64,000 bases of DNA from Streptomyces sp. 1222.5 (GCF_900105245.1 NZ_FNSZ01000001.1:4526001-4590000), one strand, 5' to 3'. Positions 16,772 through 26,039 are shown, numbered from the stretch's first letter. Notes: generated by a model from the sequence alone, not told the origin. Translations and numbers: made by a program.

Positions 16772-17740
16772 GTGACTGTGATCGCGACCGAAAGCCTGAG
16801 CAAGCGGTTCCCCCGGGTGACCGCGCTCGACCGGCTGTCCATGGACATCGGAGCCGGTGTGACCGGACTCGTCGGGGCCAACGGCGCCGGCAAGTCCACC
16901 CTGATCAAGATCCTGCTGGGTCTGTCCCCCGCCACGGAGGGCCGCGCCGAGGTGCTCGGCCTCGACGTCGCCACCGAGGGCGCCGCCATCCGGGAGCGCG
17001 TCGGCTACATGCCGGAGCACGACTGCCTGCCGCCCGACGTCTCGGCCACCGAGTTCGTCGTCCACATGGCCCGCATGTCCGGTCTGCCGCCCACCGCCGC
17101 GCGCGAGCGCACCGCGGACACCCTGCGCCACGTCGGCCTGTACGAGGAGCGCTACCGCCCCATCGGCGGCTACTCGACCGGCATGAAGCAGCGGGTGAAG
17201 CTGGCCCAGGCGCTCGTGCACGACCCGCAGCTGGTCTTCCTGGACGAGCCGACCAACGGCCTCGACCCCGTCGGCCGCGACGAGATGCTGGGCCTGATCC
17301 GGCGCGTCCACACCGACTTCGGCATCTCGGTCCTGGTCACCTCCCACCTGCTCGGCGAGCTGGAACGCACCTGCGACCACGTCGTCGTCATCGACGGCGG
17401 CAAGCTGCTGCGCTCCAGCTCCACCACCGACTTCACCCAGACCACGACCACCCTCGCGATCGAGGTCACCGACAGCGACTGTCACCCCGACGGCACCCGC
17501 GCGGTCCGCGACGAGCTCCACGCGCGCGGGGTCGACACGCACGCCGAGGCGGGCGGACTGCCCGGGGCCGGGCACATCCTGCTGCTGACCGCCGAGGGCG
17601 ACGCGACGTACGACCTCGTCCGGGACGTGGTGGCCGACCTCGGCCTCGGCCTGGTGCGCATGGAGCAGCGCCGGCACCACATCTCCGAGGTGTTCAGCAG
17701 TGACGAGCAGCGGAAGGAGGCCGTCGGCCATGGCGGTTGA
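16772..17740 (+). CDS. ABC transporter ATP-binding protein (ABC-2 type)
   Basis: A 322-residue cytoplasmic ATPase. Walker A GANGAGKST, signature YSTGMKQRVKLAQ and Walker B LVFLDEPTNGLDP are intact, followed by the H-loop VTSH. The C-terminal tail is the type found in NatA/CcmA-like export ATPases. The GTG at 16772 follows TTCGAGGG. It opens an operon of ATPase-permease-ATPase-permease with overlapping or closely spaced genes (to 20338). The cargo is unknown; a lipid or peptide exporter is typical. Confidence 0.92.
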   Translation: MTVIATESLSKRFPRVTALDRLSMDIGAGVTGLVGANGAGKSTLIKILLGLSPATEGRAEVLGLDVATEGAAIRERVGYMPEHDCLPPDVSATEFVVHMARMSGLPPTAARERTADTLRHVGLYEERYRPIGGYSTGMKQRVKLAQALVHDPQLVFLDEPTNGLDPVGRDEMLGLIRRVHTDFGISVLVTSHLLGELERTCDHVVVIDGGKLLRSSSTTDFTQTTTTLAIEVTDSDCHPDGTRAVRDELHARGVDTHAEAGGLPGAGHILLLTAEGDATYDLVRDVVADLGLGLVRMEQRRHHISEVFSSDEQRKEAVGHGG

Positions 17741-18644
17741 GCATCCCCTGGCGACGCCTTCCGGCGACCAGACCCGTATCCACGACATCGGCTACCGCGG
17801 CTACGACGGCCCGCGCCTCGGCCGCTCCTACGCCCGCCGGTCCCTGTACTCGCAGTCCCTGCGCGGTGCCTACGGCCTCGGCCGCTCGGCCAAGTCCAAG
17901 GTGCTGCCGATGCTGCTGTTCGCGGTGATGTGCGTGCCCGCGGCCATCATGGTGGCCGTGGCGGTGGCCACCAAGGCGCACGAACTGCCGCTGGCCCACG
18001 CCTACACCCGCTACGCGCTCGTCATGCAGGCGGTGATCAGCCTGTACGTCGCCGCGCAGGCCCCCCAGTCGGTCTCGCGCGACCTGCGCTTCAAGACCGT
18101 CCCGCTGTACTTCTCCCGGCCCATCGAGACCGCGGACTACGTCGTGGCGAAGTTCGCGGCGCTGGCCTCGGCGCTGTTCGTCCTCACCGGTGCCCCGCTG
18201 CTGGTGCTGTACGTGGGCTCGCTGCTCGCCAAGATGGGCTTCGCCCACCAGTCCGGGGAATTCGCCCAGGGGTTGGTCTCCGTGGCCCTGCTCTCGCTGC
18301 TCTTCGCCGGCATCGGCCTGGTCATCGCCGCCGTCACCCCGCGCCGCGGCTTCGGCATCGCCGCCGTGATCGCCGTGATGACCATCTCCTACGGCGCGGT
18401 CTCCACCCTCCAGGCCATCGCCGACGTCCAGGGCAGCAGCGGTGCCGTCCCCTGGCTCGGCCTGTTCTCGCCGGTCACGCTGATCGACGGCGTGCAGTCC
18501 ACCTTCCTCGGCGGCAGCTCCGGCTTCCCCGGCGGCACCGGCCCGTCCGGCGGCGAGGGCGTGGCGTACGCCCTGGTCGTCCTCGGTCTGATCGCCGCGA
18601 GCTACGGCCTCCTGCTGCGCCGCTACAAGAAGGTGGGACTGTGA
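17730..18644 (+). CDS. ABC-2 type transporter permease
   Basis: A 304-residue membrane protein. After a hydrophilic N-terminus (IHDIGYRGYDGPRLGR), about six hydrophobic spans follow, including VLPMLLFAVMCVPAAIMVAV and GLVSVALLSLLFAGIGLVIA. It pairs with the preceding ATPase, whose end it overlaps by 11 bases. The ATG at 17730 lies 10 bases after GGAAGGAGG. The segment SVSRDLRFKTVPLYFSRPI is characteristic of this permease group. Confidence 0.88.
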   Translation: MAVEHPLATPSGDQTRIHDIGYRGYDGPRLGRSYARRSLYSQSLRGAYGLGRSAKSKVLPMLLFAVMCVPAAIMVAVAVATKAHELPLAHAYTRYALVMQAVISLYVAAQAPQSVSRDLRFKTVPLYFSRPIETADYVVAKFAALASALFVLTGAPLLVLYVGSLLAKMGFAHQSGEFAQGLVSVALLSLLFAGIGLVIAAVTPRRGFGIAAVIAVMTISYGAVSTLQAIADVQGSSGAVPWLGLFSPVTLIDGVQSTFLGGSSGFPGGTGPSGGEGVAYALVVLGLIAASYGLLLRRYKKVGL

Positions 18645-18700
18645 CCACGCCCGTCCCGTCGCCCGCCACCAACCTCCCGAGGAACGGGCTGCGCCCATGA
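18641..18700 (+). CDS. Possible 19-residue linking ORF between two ABC modules
   Basis: A GTG at 18641 overlaps the permease stop (GTGA). The frame reads VTTPVPSPATNLPRNGLRP and stops at a TGA overlapping the next gene's ATG (ATGA). It contains the next gene's ribosome site (GAGGAAC). Such a mini-frame could carry ribosomes from one cistron to the next. Whether the peptide has any function is unknown. Confidence 0.3.
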   Translation: MTTPVPSPATNLPRNGLRP

Positions 18701-19608
18701 CCACTCTCACCATCGACCACGTGTCCCGCTGGTTCGGCAACGTGGTGGCCGTCAACGACGTCACCATGACCATCGGCCCCGGCGTCACCGGCCTGCTCGG
18801 CCCGAACGGCGCCGGCAAGTCCACCCTGATCAACATGATGGGCGGCTTCCTCGCCCCCTCCACCGGCTCGGTGACCCTGGACGGGAAGCCGGTGTGGCGC
18901 AACGAGTCCGTCTACCGGCACATCGGCATCGTCCCCGAGCGGGAGGCGATGTACGACTTCCTCACCGGACGGGAGTTCGTCGTCGCCAACGCCGAACTGC
19001 ACGGACTCGGCGCCAAGGCCGCCGGGCGGGCCCTCGCCACCGTCGAGATGGAGTACGCGCAGGACCGGAAGATCTCGACGTACTCCAAGGGCATGCGCCA
19101 GCGCGTGAAGATGGCTTCCGCGCTGGTCCACGACCCCTCGCTGCTCCTGCTGGACGAGCCGTTCAACGGCATGGACCCGCGCCAGCGGATGCAACTGATG
19201 GACCTGCTGCGGAAGATGGGCGACGAGGGCCGCACGGTGCTGTTCTCCTCGCACATCCTGGAGGAGGTCGAGCAACTCGCCCGGCACATCGAGGTGGTCG
19301 TCGCCGGACGGCACGCGGCCAGCGGCGACTTCCGCCGGATCCGCCGCCTGATGACCGACCGCCCGCACCGCTACCTGGTGCGCTCCAGCGACGACCGCGC
19401 CCTAGCGGCCGCGCTGATCGCCGACCCGTCGACGGCCGGCATCGAGGTCGACACGGCCGAGGGCGCGCTGCGCGTCCAGGCCGTCGACTTCGGCCGCTTC
19501 ACCGCCCTGCTGCCGAAGGTCGCCAGGGACCACGGCATCCGGCTGCTCACGGTCTCGCCGTCCGACGAGTCCCTCGAGTCCGTGTTCTCGTACCTGGTCG
19601 CGGCGTAG
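18697..19608 (+). CDS. ABC transporter ATP-binding protein (ABC-2 type)
   Basis: A 303-residue ATPase, paralogous to the one at 16772. Walker A GPNGAGKST, signature YSKGMRQRVKMA, Walker B LLLLDEPFNGMDP and H-loop SSH are intact. The ATG follows GAGGAAC by 10 bases. With the permease that starts 11 bases after its stop it makes the second half of the four-gene export operon; the two modules may form one heteromeric exporter. Confidence 0.92.
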   Translation: MTTLTIDHVSRWFGNVVAVNDVTMTIGPGVTGLLGPNGAGKSTLINMMGGFLAPSTGSVTLDGKPVWRNESVYRHIGIVPEREAMYDFLTGREFVVANAELHGLGAKAAGRALATVEMEYAQDRKISTYSKGMRQRVKMASALVHDPSLLLLDEPFNGMDPRQRMQLMDLLRKMGDEGRTVLFSSHILEEVEQLARHIEVVVAGRHAASGDFRRIRRLMTDRPHRYLVRSSDDRALAAALIADPSTAGIEVDTAEGALRVQAVDFGRFTALLPKVARDHGIRLLTVSPSDESLESVFSYLVAA

Positions 19609-19618
19609 GAGGCCGAAG

Positions 19619-20338
19619 ATGTACGACCCCACCGTCGCCCGGCTCACCTACCGGGCCCTGCTGGGCCGCCGCCGGGCCCTCATCCTCGGCGCGCTGCCCC
19701 TGCTGCTCATCGTGATCGCGGTCGCCGTGCGCGCTCTGACCGGAGCCGACGACCAGACGGCCTCCGACGTGCTCGGCGGCTTCGCCCTCGCCACCATGGT
19801 GCCGATCATCGGCGTCATCGCGGGCACGGGCGCGATCGGCCCGGAGATCGACGACGGCTCCGTCGTCTACCTGCTGTCCAAGCCGCTCAAGCGGCCCACG
19901 ATCATCTTCACCAAGCTCATCGTGGCCATCGCCGTGACCATGGTGTTCTCGGCCGTGCCGACCCTGATCGCGGGACTGATCCTGAACGGCAACGGCCAGC
20001 AGATCGCCGTCGCCTACACGGTCGCCGCGCTGGTCTCCTCCATCGCCTACTCGGCGCTGTTCCTGCTGCTCGGCACGGTCTCCCGGCACGCCGTGGTGTT
20101 CGGGCTGGTCTACGCCCTCGTCTGGGAGGCGCTGTTCGGCTCCCTGGTGCCGGGAGCGCGCACGCTGAGCGTCCAGCAGTGGTCGCTGGCCGTCGCCCAC
20201 AAGGTCGCCGGCGGGGACATGGTGACCTCCGAGGTGAGCCTGACGACGGCCACCGTGCTGCTGGTGGCCGTCACCGTCCTGGCCACCTGGTACGCCGGCC
20301 AGAAGCTGCGGTCGCTGAAGCTCGCGGGCGAGGAGTAG
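19619..20338 (+). CDS. ABC-2 type transporter permease
   Basis: A 239-residue polytopic membrane protein with spans such as RALILGALPLLLIVIAVAVRAL, IIGVIAGTGAIGPEIDDG, LIVAIAVTMVFSAVPTLIAGLIL and TVLLVAVTVLATWYAG. GPEIDDGSVVYLLSKPLKRP is the typical cytoplasmic element of this group. Last gene of the operon; an AGGAGGCC site precedes the ATG. Confidence 0.88.
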   Translation: MYDPTVARLTYRALLGRRRALILGALPLLLIVIAVAVRALTGADDQTASDVLGGFALATMVPIIGVIAGTGAIGPEIDDGSVVYLLSKPLKRPTIIFTKLIVAIAVTMVFSAVPTLIAGLILNGNGQQIAVAYTVAALVSSIAYSALFLLLGTVSRHAVVFGLVYALVWEALFGSLVPGARTLSVQQWSLAVAHKVAGGDMVTSEVSLTTATVLLVAVTVLATWYAGQKLRSLKLAGEE

Positions 20339-20417
20339 GCCGCCCGCGGTCTTGACGGGGACTTCACTCGGGGCCGGGCACACTGGGCGAATCGGACACA
20401 CGGCTGGGAGGCCGCAG

Positions 20418-20657
20418 ATGGGTGAGGAGATACCGCAGCGCGAAGGGCGGGAGCGGGCCGAGGCCGCCTGGGACGACATCGTCCTGGACGAGGCCTTCGT
20501 ACGCGCCGCGGAGTCCTCCGAGCCGTCCGCCCGGGCCCGGATGCTCGCCGCGCGCTGGCGGGCGGAGGGACCGCAGCCGCAGCCCTGGCGCTCCGACGGG
20601 CCGCCGGCCGGCTGGTTCTTCAGCAAGGCCCGGCGGCGCGGACGGCGCCGTCGTTAG
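20418..20657 (+). CDS. Small conserved hypothetical protein
   Basis: A 79-residue charged protein, MGEEIPQREGRERAEAAW...VLDEAFVRAAESSEPSARARMLAARWRAEG, ending in RRRGRRRR. It is predicted helical and soluble, with a basic C-terminal tail that could bind nucleic acid or membrane. GGGAGG precedes the ATG by 7 bases. Similar short proteins occur across Streptomyces at this position, but I know no function. Confidence 0.65.
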   Translation: MGEEIPQREGRERAEAAWDDIVLDEAFVRAAESSEPSARARMLAARWRAEGPQPQPWRSDGPPAGWFFSKARRRGRRRR

Positions 20658-20768
20658 CGGCGCTCCGGCAGCCCCCGGCTAATTCGGTGGCGCCCGACTC
20701 GGCGGCGGGGCAGAGTGGTTGTGGCCCGTCCGCCGGGATCGTCCCGGCGCCACGCACTGGGAGAGGAG

Positions 20769-20855
20769 ATGGGCGATGTCCATGCACGGCAGTACGCCCA
20801 GCTCCCGACAGGGCAGCCCGAGGCCGGCTCCGGAGTGATCGCCACTCCTCCGTGA
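20769..20855 (+). CDS. Possible 28-residue ORF before tRNA-Ser
   Basis: ATG at 20769 with GAGAGGAG directly upstream reads MGDVHARQYAQLPTGQPEAG... and stops at 20855. A second frame from the ATG at 20776 gives MSMHGSTPSSRQGSPRPAPE. Both are too short to judge by codon use; only the ribosome site argues for translation. The rest of 20658-20924 holds nothing else that I can identify. Confidence 0.2.
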   Translation: MGDVHARQYAQLPTGQPEAGSGVIATPP

Positions 20856-20924
20856 CGCCCGTGGAGCTGCCCGGGGCGGCCGCTTCGAGCACGCGATGTC
20901 CGCATCCGCGTGGGCCGCCCACCC

Positions 20925-21013
<89 letters not shown>

Positions 21014-21030
21014 AAGACGTTGTCACCTGA

Positions 21031-21052
21031 CCCGGCCGGCTCGCCGGCCGGG
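21031..21052. terminator. Terminator between tRNA-Ser and the HAD gene
   Basis: CCCGGCCGGC-TC-GCCGGCCGGG is a perfect 10-bp stem 18 bases after the tRNA and 5 bases beyond the convergent HAD gene's stop. It can serve both. Confidence 0.75.
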
Positions 21053-21057
21053 GGATC

Positions 21058-21855
21058 TCAGGCCAGCAACCGCTCCAGCACCACCGCGATGCCGTCGTCC
21101 TCGTTGGAGGACGTCACCTCGTCCGACACCGCCTTGAGTTCCGCGTGGGCGTTGGCCATGGCCACGCCGTGGGCCGCCCAGACGAACATCGGGACGTCGT
21201 TGGGCATGTCGCCGAAGGCGATCGTGTCGGCGGCCTTCAGGCCGAGGCGGCGGGCGGCGAGCGACAGCCCGGTGGCCTTGGACAGGCCGAGCGGCAGCAG
21301 CTCCACGATGCCCTCGCCCGCCAGGGCCACCGTGACGAACCCGCCGGCCGTCTGCCGGGCGACGGCCGCCAGCTCGTCGTCGCCCAGCGTCGGATGCTGG
21401 ATGTAGATCTTGTTCAGGGGCGCGGTCCAGAGGTCGGACGCGTCCGTGAACGGAGTCGCCGGGAGCCGCCCGGTGACCGCGTATCCCGGCCCCACCAGCA
21501 CTTCGCCGTCGAGACCGTCACGGCTGGCCGCCAGGTACAGCGGGCCCACCTCGGCCTCGATCTTGGCGAGGGCCACCCCTGCCAGCTGCCGGTCCAGGGT
21601 GACCGAGGTCAGCAGGCGGTGCGCCCCGGCGTCGTAGACCTGCGCGCCCTGGCCGCAGACGGCGAGGCCGTCGTAGCCGAGGTCGTCCAGGATGTGCCGG
21701 GTCCAGGGGACGGCCCGGCCGGTGACGACGATGTGCGCCGCGCCCGCCGCGGTGGCCGCGGCGAGCGCGTCCCGGGTGCGCTGCGAGATCGACTCGTCGG
21801 AGCGCAGGAGCGTCCCGTCGAGGTCGGTGGCGACGAGCCCGTAGGGGAAGCTCAC
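21058..21855 (-). CDS. HAD-superfamily Cof-type hydrolase
   Basis: A 265-residue paralogue of the phosphatase at 9875-10768. It has [16 protein letters not shown] (motif I), [11 protein letters not shown] (motif II), lysine in LGLSKATGL (motif III) and [12 protein letters not shown] (motif IV). The GTG at 21855 overlaps the serS stop (GTGA), so it is translationally coupled to serS. Substrate unknown. Confidence 0.88.
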   Translation of the reverse strand: MSFPYGLVATDLDGTLLRSDESISQRTRDALAAATAAGAAHIVVTGRAVPWTRHILDDLGYDGLAVCGQGAQVYDAGAHRLLTSVTLDRQLAGVALAKIEAEVGPLYLAASRDGLDGEVLVGPGYAVTGRLPATPFTDASDLWTAPLNKIYIQHPTLGDDELAAVARQTAGGFVTVALAGEGIVELLPLGLSKATGLSLAARRLGLKAADTIAFGDMPNDVPMFVWAAHGVAMANAHAELKAVSDEVTSSNEDDGIAVVLERLLA

Positions 21856-23129
21856 CGGGTCACCGGCGCCAGGACCTCCCGGCCGCCCAGGTACGGGCGC
21901 AGGACCTCGGGAACCCGGACCGAGCCGTCGGCCTGCTGGTGGTTCTCCAGGATGGCCACGATCGTGCGCGGTACGGCGCACAGGGTGCCGTTGAGCGTGG
22001 CGAGCGGCTTGACCTGCTTGCCGTCGCGAACCCGGATGGACAGGCGGCGGGACTGGAACTCGGTGCAGTCCGAGGTCGAGGTCAGCTCGCGGTACTTGCC
22101 CTGGGTCGGGATCCACGCCTCGCAGTCGAACTTGCGGGCGGCGGAGGCGCCGAGGTCGCCGGTCGCGACGTCGATGACGCGGAACGGCAGCTCCAGCGAG
22201 GTCAGCCACTGCTTCTCCCACTCCAGCAGGCGCTGGTGCTCCGCCTGGGAGTCCTCGGGAGCGACGTACGAGAACATCTCGACCTTGTCGAACTGATGCA
22301 CGCGGAAGATGCCCCGTGTGTCCTTGCCGTGCGAGCCGGCCTCACGGCGGAAGCAGGGCGAGAAGCCCGCGTACCGCAGCGGCAGCCGGTCGGCGTCGAT
22401 GATCTCGTCCATGTGGTAGGCCGCCAGCGGCACCTCGGACGTGCCGACCAGGTAGAGGTCGTCCTTGTCGAGGTGGTAGACGTCCTGGGACGCCTGGCCG
22501 AGGAAGCCGGTGCCCGCCATGGACTGCGGGCGGACCAGCGCCGGGGTGAGCATCGGCGTGAAGCCGGCCGCGGTGGCCTGGGCGATGGCCGCGTTCACCA
22601 GGGCCAGCTCCAGCAGGGCGCCGACGCCGGTGAGGAAGTAGAAGCGGGAGCCGGAGACCTTGGCGCCGCGCTCGACGTCGATCGCGCCGAGGATCTGGCC
22701 GAGCTCCAGGTGGTCCCGGGGCTCGAAGCCCTCGGCGGAGAAGTCACGGATGGTGCCGTGCGTCTCCAGCGTGGCGAAGTCCTCCTCGCCGCCGACGGGC
22801 ACGTCGGGGTGGACGAGGTTGCCGAGCCGGAGCAGCAGCTCCTGGGTCTCGGCGTCGGCCGCGTCGCGCTCGGCGTCGGCGGCCTTGACGTCCGCCTTCA
22901 GCTGCTCGGCGCGCTTGAGCAGCTCGGCCTTCTCGTCGGCGGAGGCCTTGGGGATCAGCTTGCCGAGCTGCTTCTGCTCGGCGCGCAGTTCGTCGAAGCG
23001 GACGCCGGAGGACCTGCGCCGCTCGTCGGCAGACAGGAGGGAGTCGACGAGCGCGACGTCCTCTCCACGGGCGCGCTGGGACGCGCGCACACGGTCGGGG
23101 TCCTCACGGAGCAGGCGAAGGTCAATCAC
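21852..23129 (-). CDS. serS: Seryl-tRNA synthetase
   Basis: A 425-residue class II synthetase that charges tRNA-Ser; two of its tRNAs lie in this window. The N-terminal coiled-coil arm (residues about 1-105: [22 protein letters not shown]...) binds the long variable arm. Class II motif 2 lies in [31 protein letters not shown], and motif 3 in [20 protein letters not shown]. Length is normal. The ATG at 23129 begins [15 protein letters not shown] as in other SerRS. No T-box leader is visible in the 530-bp upstream gap. Confidence 0.97.
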   Translation of the reverse strand: MIDLRLLREDPDRVRASQRARGEDVALVDSLLSADERRRSSGVRFDELRAEQKQLGKLIPKASADEKAELLKRAEQLKADVKAADAERDAADAETQELLLRLGNLVHPDVPVGGEEDFATLETHGTIRDFSAEGFEPRDHLELGQILGAIDVERGAKVSGSRFYFLTGVGALLELALVNAAIAQATAAGFTPMLTPALVRPQSMAGTGFLGQASQDVYHLDKDDLYLVGTSEVPLAAYHMDEIIDADRLPLRYAGFSPCFRREAGSHGKDTRGIFRVHQFDKVEMFSYVAPEDSQAEHQRLLEWEKQWLTSLELPFRVIDVATGDLGASAARKFDCEAWIPTQGKYRELTSTSDCTEFQSRRLSIRVRDGKQVKPLATLNGTLCAVPRTIVAILENHQQADGSVRVPEVLRPYLGGREVLAPVTR

Positions 23130-23323
23130 GGGGCCCAGGCTACCGGTGCGCGGTTGCCGCTCACGAATCCCTATTCCGGAGAGTTCAGATACGCGGCTTA
23201 CGTTCCGTTATGCGCTAATTGCCGAGCGTGTCAAGGAAAAGTGTCTCACTCCCTGGGACGGGGCATGCCTCGGGCGCCCGGTTGACTGGATTTCCTTGTG
23301 GGGAACGGGACTTGGGATGTGCG

Positions 23324-23636
23324 TTGTCCACAGGGATCCACACCCCCGGAAGGGTTATCCACAGGCTGTGGGGAAGGTCTGTGGACGTCGGAATTGATCA
23401 CTCCGGAAGCGTCGAACGGATGGAAGAATTCCCGGGTCAAACCCCATCCACACCCACTTTCGGGTGGAAACCGGTCGCCCCAAAAGATGAACCATGGGAA
23501 ACGGGTGGACGAAGGGTGACTCATGCGCTGGTGACACCGCCTGGGGGCCGTAGGGCGATTTGTCGACCGAACGGCACTTCCTTGTCGACTTGTCCCCAGG
23601 TCGAGAAGGGCACCTGTGGATAACACCTGTGGATAA
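23324..23636. promoter_or_regulatory. DnaA-box cluster outside oriC
   Basis: Best sites: TTGTCCACA at 23324-23332 (plus), TTATCCACA at 23355-23363 (plus), ACGTCCACA on the minus strand at 23380-23388, and TTATCCACA on the minus strand at 23615-23623 and 23628-23636. Weaker ones: GGATCCACA (23334), CCATCCACA (23444) and TTGTCCCCA (23590). From memory, S. coelicolor has a DnaA-box cluster on cosmid D78, which carries this same gene neighbourhood, that binds DnaA and affects replication; this is probably its equivalent. Confidence 0.75.
23611..23636. repeat. Exact 13-bp tandem repeat containing two DnaA boxes
   Basis: CACCTGTGGATAA occurs twice head to tail (23611-23623 and 23624-23636). Each copy holds one DnaA box on the minus strand, giving two boxes spaced 13 bp apart on the same DNA strand. 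Confidence 0.85.
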
Positions 23637-23659
23637 CGATGATCCGCAGGTACGACTGG

Positions 23660-24592
23660 CTAGAAGCGGCCGTCCTGGCAGCGCGCCACCCAGTCCGCCG
23701 CCGCCGTGAACTCCTCGTCCGAGGTCCCCGGAAGCGTCGGTCGGGCCTCGGCCGGGGTGATGTCGGCACGCGGATAGGAGCCGAGGAAACGCACCTGGAG
23801 ACAGATCCGCTTCAGACCTCTGAGGGCCTCCGCCATCCGCCGGTCGGAGATATGGCCCTCGGCGTCGATGCAGAAGCAGTAATTGCCGATACCGGCACCG
23901 GTGGGCCGGGACTGCAGCAGCATGAGGTTGATGCCGCGCGAGGCGAATTCACCGAGCAGGTCGCGCAGGGCTCCGGGATGGTCGTCGCGCTGCCACAGCA
24001 CCACGGAGGTCTTGTCGGCGCCGGTCGGCGCCGCGGGCCGGGCGGGGCGGCCGACCAGCACGAACCGGGTCTGGGCGTTCTCCGCGTCGTGGATCCCCGT
24101 CTCCAGGGCGCGCAGCCCGTAGCGGGCGGCGGCGAACTCGCCCGCGAAGGCGGCGTCGTAGCGGCCCTCCTGGACCAGGCGGGCGGCGTCCGCGTTGGAC
24201 GCGGCAGACTCCCAGGTCGCGTCCGGCAGATGAGTGCGCAGCCAGTTGCGTACCTGCGGCTGGGCCGCCGGGTGGGCGGAGACGGTCTTGATGTCCGTGA
24301 GCTCGGTGCCCGGCCGGACCAACAGCGCGAAGGTGATCGACAGCAGCACCTCGCGGTAGATGGTCAGCGGTGCGCCGGCGACGAGTTCGTCCAGGGTGGT
24401 GGTGATGCCGCCCTCGACGGAGTTCTCGATCGGCACGAACGCCGCCTCGGCCTCACCGGCGCGGACGGCGTCCAGCGCGGACTGCACCGACACGTACGGG
24501 ATCAGCTCCCGGGTGGCCGCCTCCGGGAGCGTCCGCAGGGCGACTTCGGTGAAGGTGCCCTCGGGGCCCAGGTACGCATAGCTCGCTGGCAT
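23660..24592 (-). CDS. pheA: Prephenate dehydratase
   Basis: A 310-residue monofunctional enzyme converting prephenate to phenylpyruvate in phenylalanine synthesis. The catalytic domain starts YAYLGPEGTFTEVAL and has VPIENSVEGGITTTLDEL and the TRF motif in NAQTRFVLVG. A C-terminal ACT domain (VVLWQRDDHPGALRDLLGEFASRGINLMLLQSRP) gives feedback control by phenylalanine. The stop is just beside the DnaA-box tandem repeat. The aminotransferase HisC2 at 2030 could complete the pathway. Confidence 0.96.
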   Translation of the reverse strand: MPASYAYLGPEGTFTEVALRTLPEAATRELIPYVSVQSALDAVRAGEAEAAFVPIENSVEGGITTTLDELVAGAPLTIYREVLLSITFALLVRPGTELTDIKTVSAHPAAQPQVRNWLRTHLPDATWESAASNADAARLVQEGRYDAAFAGEFAAARYGLRALETGIHDAENAQTRFVLVGRPARPAAPTGADKTSVVLWQRDDHPGALRDLLGEFASRGINLMLLQSRPTGAGIGNYCFCIDAEGHISDRRMAEALRGLKRICLQVRFLGSYPRADITPAEARPTLPGTSDEEFTAAADWVARCQDGRF

Positions 24593-24741
24593 GTCCTCAC
24601 CCTAACGGCGGCACGGCGGCCCGTCGCCTCCGTCTCACGACGGCCACCCGACCGGGTGGTTTGAACGCGGAACGGCCCCGGGTGCACCGCTGCCTCGCGT
24701 ATCGGAACGCCCTCCGGGCCGCCGCGGACGTGCGTGCCGGC

Positions 24742-26031
24742 TCATCCCTCCAGCAGCCGCTGCCCCACGTACTCGCCCTTGGCCGCCCCGCCCGGCACGG
24801 CGAACAGCCCGCTCGCCTCGTGCCGGATGTACTGCGAGAGCGCGTCGCCCCGGTCGAGCTTGCGCTGCACCGGGACGAAGCCGCGCAGCGGGTCGGCCTG
24901 CCAGCAGACGAACAGCAGACCGGCGTCGGGCGTGCCGTCCGCGTCGATGCCGTCGTGGTAGGAGAACGGGCGCCGCAGCATCGCCGCACCCCCGTTGCGG
25001 TCGGGCCGGGTGATCCGCGCGTGCGCGTTGACAGGGACAAGGTATTCGCCCTTGGCGTCCGTCTTCTCCAGGTCCATCTCGGTCGTCTCGTCGCCCCCGG
25101 ACAGCGGCGCCCCGTCGGCCTTGCGGCGCCCGATGACCTGCTCCTGGGCGGTGCGCGACAGCCCCTCCCAGTCGTCCAGCAGCATGCGGATGCGGCGTAC
25201 GACGGCGTAGGAGCCGTTCGCCATCCAGGCGGGCCCGGTGGTGGAGGGCACGAAGATCCGCTGGTCGAAGTCGGCGTCGGCCGGCCGGGGGTTGCGGGTG
25301 CCGTCGAGCTGGCCCATGAGGTTGCGGGCCGTCATGGGGTGGGCCGTGGCGCCCGGAGAGCGGTTGAAGCCGTTCATCTGCCAGCGCACCCGTGCGGCCG
25401 ACCCGGCGTCCTTCTGGATCGCCCGCAGGGCGTGGAAGGCGACCAGGGCGTCGTCCGCGCCGATCTGCACCCACAGGTCGCCGTCGCTGCGGGCCTTGTC
25501 GAGGTGGTCGGAGGAGAAGGCCGGCAGCGGGTCCAGCGCGGCCGGCCGCTGCTTCTCCAGGCCCGTCCTGCCGAAGAAGCCGTACCCGAAACCGAAGGTG
25601 ACCGTCAGCGAGGAGGGCCCCGCGTCACGGGCCACGTCGGTGTCGTCGTGCGGGGCGGCCTCGCCCGCCATCAGCCGCTCGGCCGTCGCCGACCAGCGGC
25701 GCAGCAGGGCCGCCGCCTCCTTGCGGCCCGCGCCCGGCGCCAGGTCGAAGGCGACGAGATGGCCGCGCGCCTGGAGCCCCTCGGTGATACCGGGCTGATG
25801 TTTCCCGTGAAACACCGCCCGGTCGGTGCCCACCGAGGTCAGCGGAGTGGCCCCGGCGGGCGCGGCGGCGTAGCCCACTGCGCCGCCGGTCGCGCCGAGC
25901 ACGAGCCCGGTGGCGCCGGCGGTGCCGAGCAGGGCACGCCGGGAGACGCCCCGGCCGGTGCCGGGGTCGCCGGCGGGCTCGCGCACGGCGGACTCGGGCG
26001 TACGGGCCTCGGGGAGGGACTGGTCGGGCAT
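24742..26031 (-). CDS. dtpA: Dye-decolourising haem peroxidase with Tat signal (DtpA)
   Basis: A 429-residue A-type DyP peroxidase. A Tat signal with SRRALLG (residues 30-36) predicts folded export. The catalytic GxxDG motif is GQLDG (240-244, distal Asp243); His337 in VNAHARITRP is the likely proximal haem ligand and Arg353/354 the distal arginine. In S. lividans the homologue DtpA works with GlxA and copper chaperones in surface glycan formation and hyphal tip growth. It is the last gene of a tight operon with CopC-CopD, ECuC and Sco (8-bp gap upstream). A near-perfect parS lies within it. Confidence 0.93.
   Translation of the reverse strand: MPDQSLPEARTPESAVREPAGDPGTGRGVSRRALLGTAGATGLVLGATGGAVGYAAAPAGATPLTSVGTDRAVFHGKHQPGITEGLQARGHLVAFDLAPGAGRKEAAALLRRWSATAERLMAGEAAPHDDTDVARDAGPSSLTVTFGFGYGFFGRTGLEKQRPAALDPLPAFSSDHLDKARSDGDLWVQIGADDALVAFHALRAIQKDAGSAARVRWQMNGFNRSPGATAHPMTARNLMGQLDGTRNPRPADADFDQRIFVPSTTGPAWMANGSYAVVRRIRMLLDDWEGLSRTAQEQVIGRRKADGAPLSGGDETTEMDLEKTDAKGEYLVPVNAHARITRPDRNGGAAMLRRPFSYHDGIDADGTPDAGLLFVCWQADPLRGFVPVQRKLDRGDALSQYIRHEASGLFAVPGGAAKGEYVGQRLLEG
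25800..25813. promoter_or_regulatory. Degenerate parS-like site within dtpA
   Basis: GTTTCCCGTGAAAC differs from perfect parS by one base (A to C in the centre, breaking CACGTG). It may bind ParB weakly or be a relic. Confidence 0.5.
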
Positions 26032-26039
26032 GGTGTCGT

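Larger units (their letters stand above)
23130..23659. other. serS-pheA intergenic region rich in DnaA boxes
   Basis: A 530-bp gap without a convincing gene, lower in GC than its surroundings. It carries about eight DnaA-box-like sequences and an exact 13-bp tandem repeat next to pheA, besides the serS promoter. Short frames crossing it have poor codon bias. Confidence 0.7.

Noticed and set aside
23130-23300. T-box leader for serS
   Set aside because: No T-box core sequence or specifier hairpin is visible, and serS is not a usual T-box target in Streptomyces.
23130-23659. Could the DnaA-box-rich gap be oriC itself?
   Set aside because: It has far fewer boxes than Streptomyces oriC (about 19 or more) and is not between dnaA and dnaN; flanking genes are serS and pheA.
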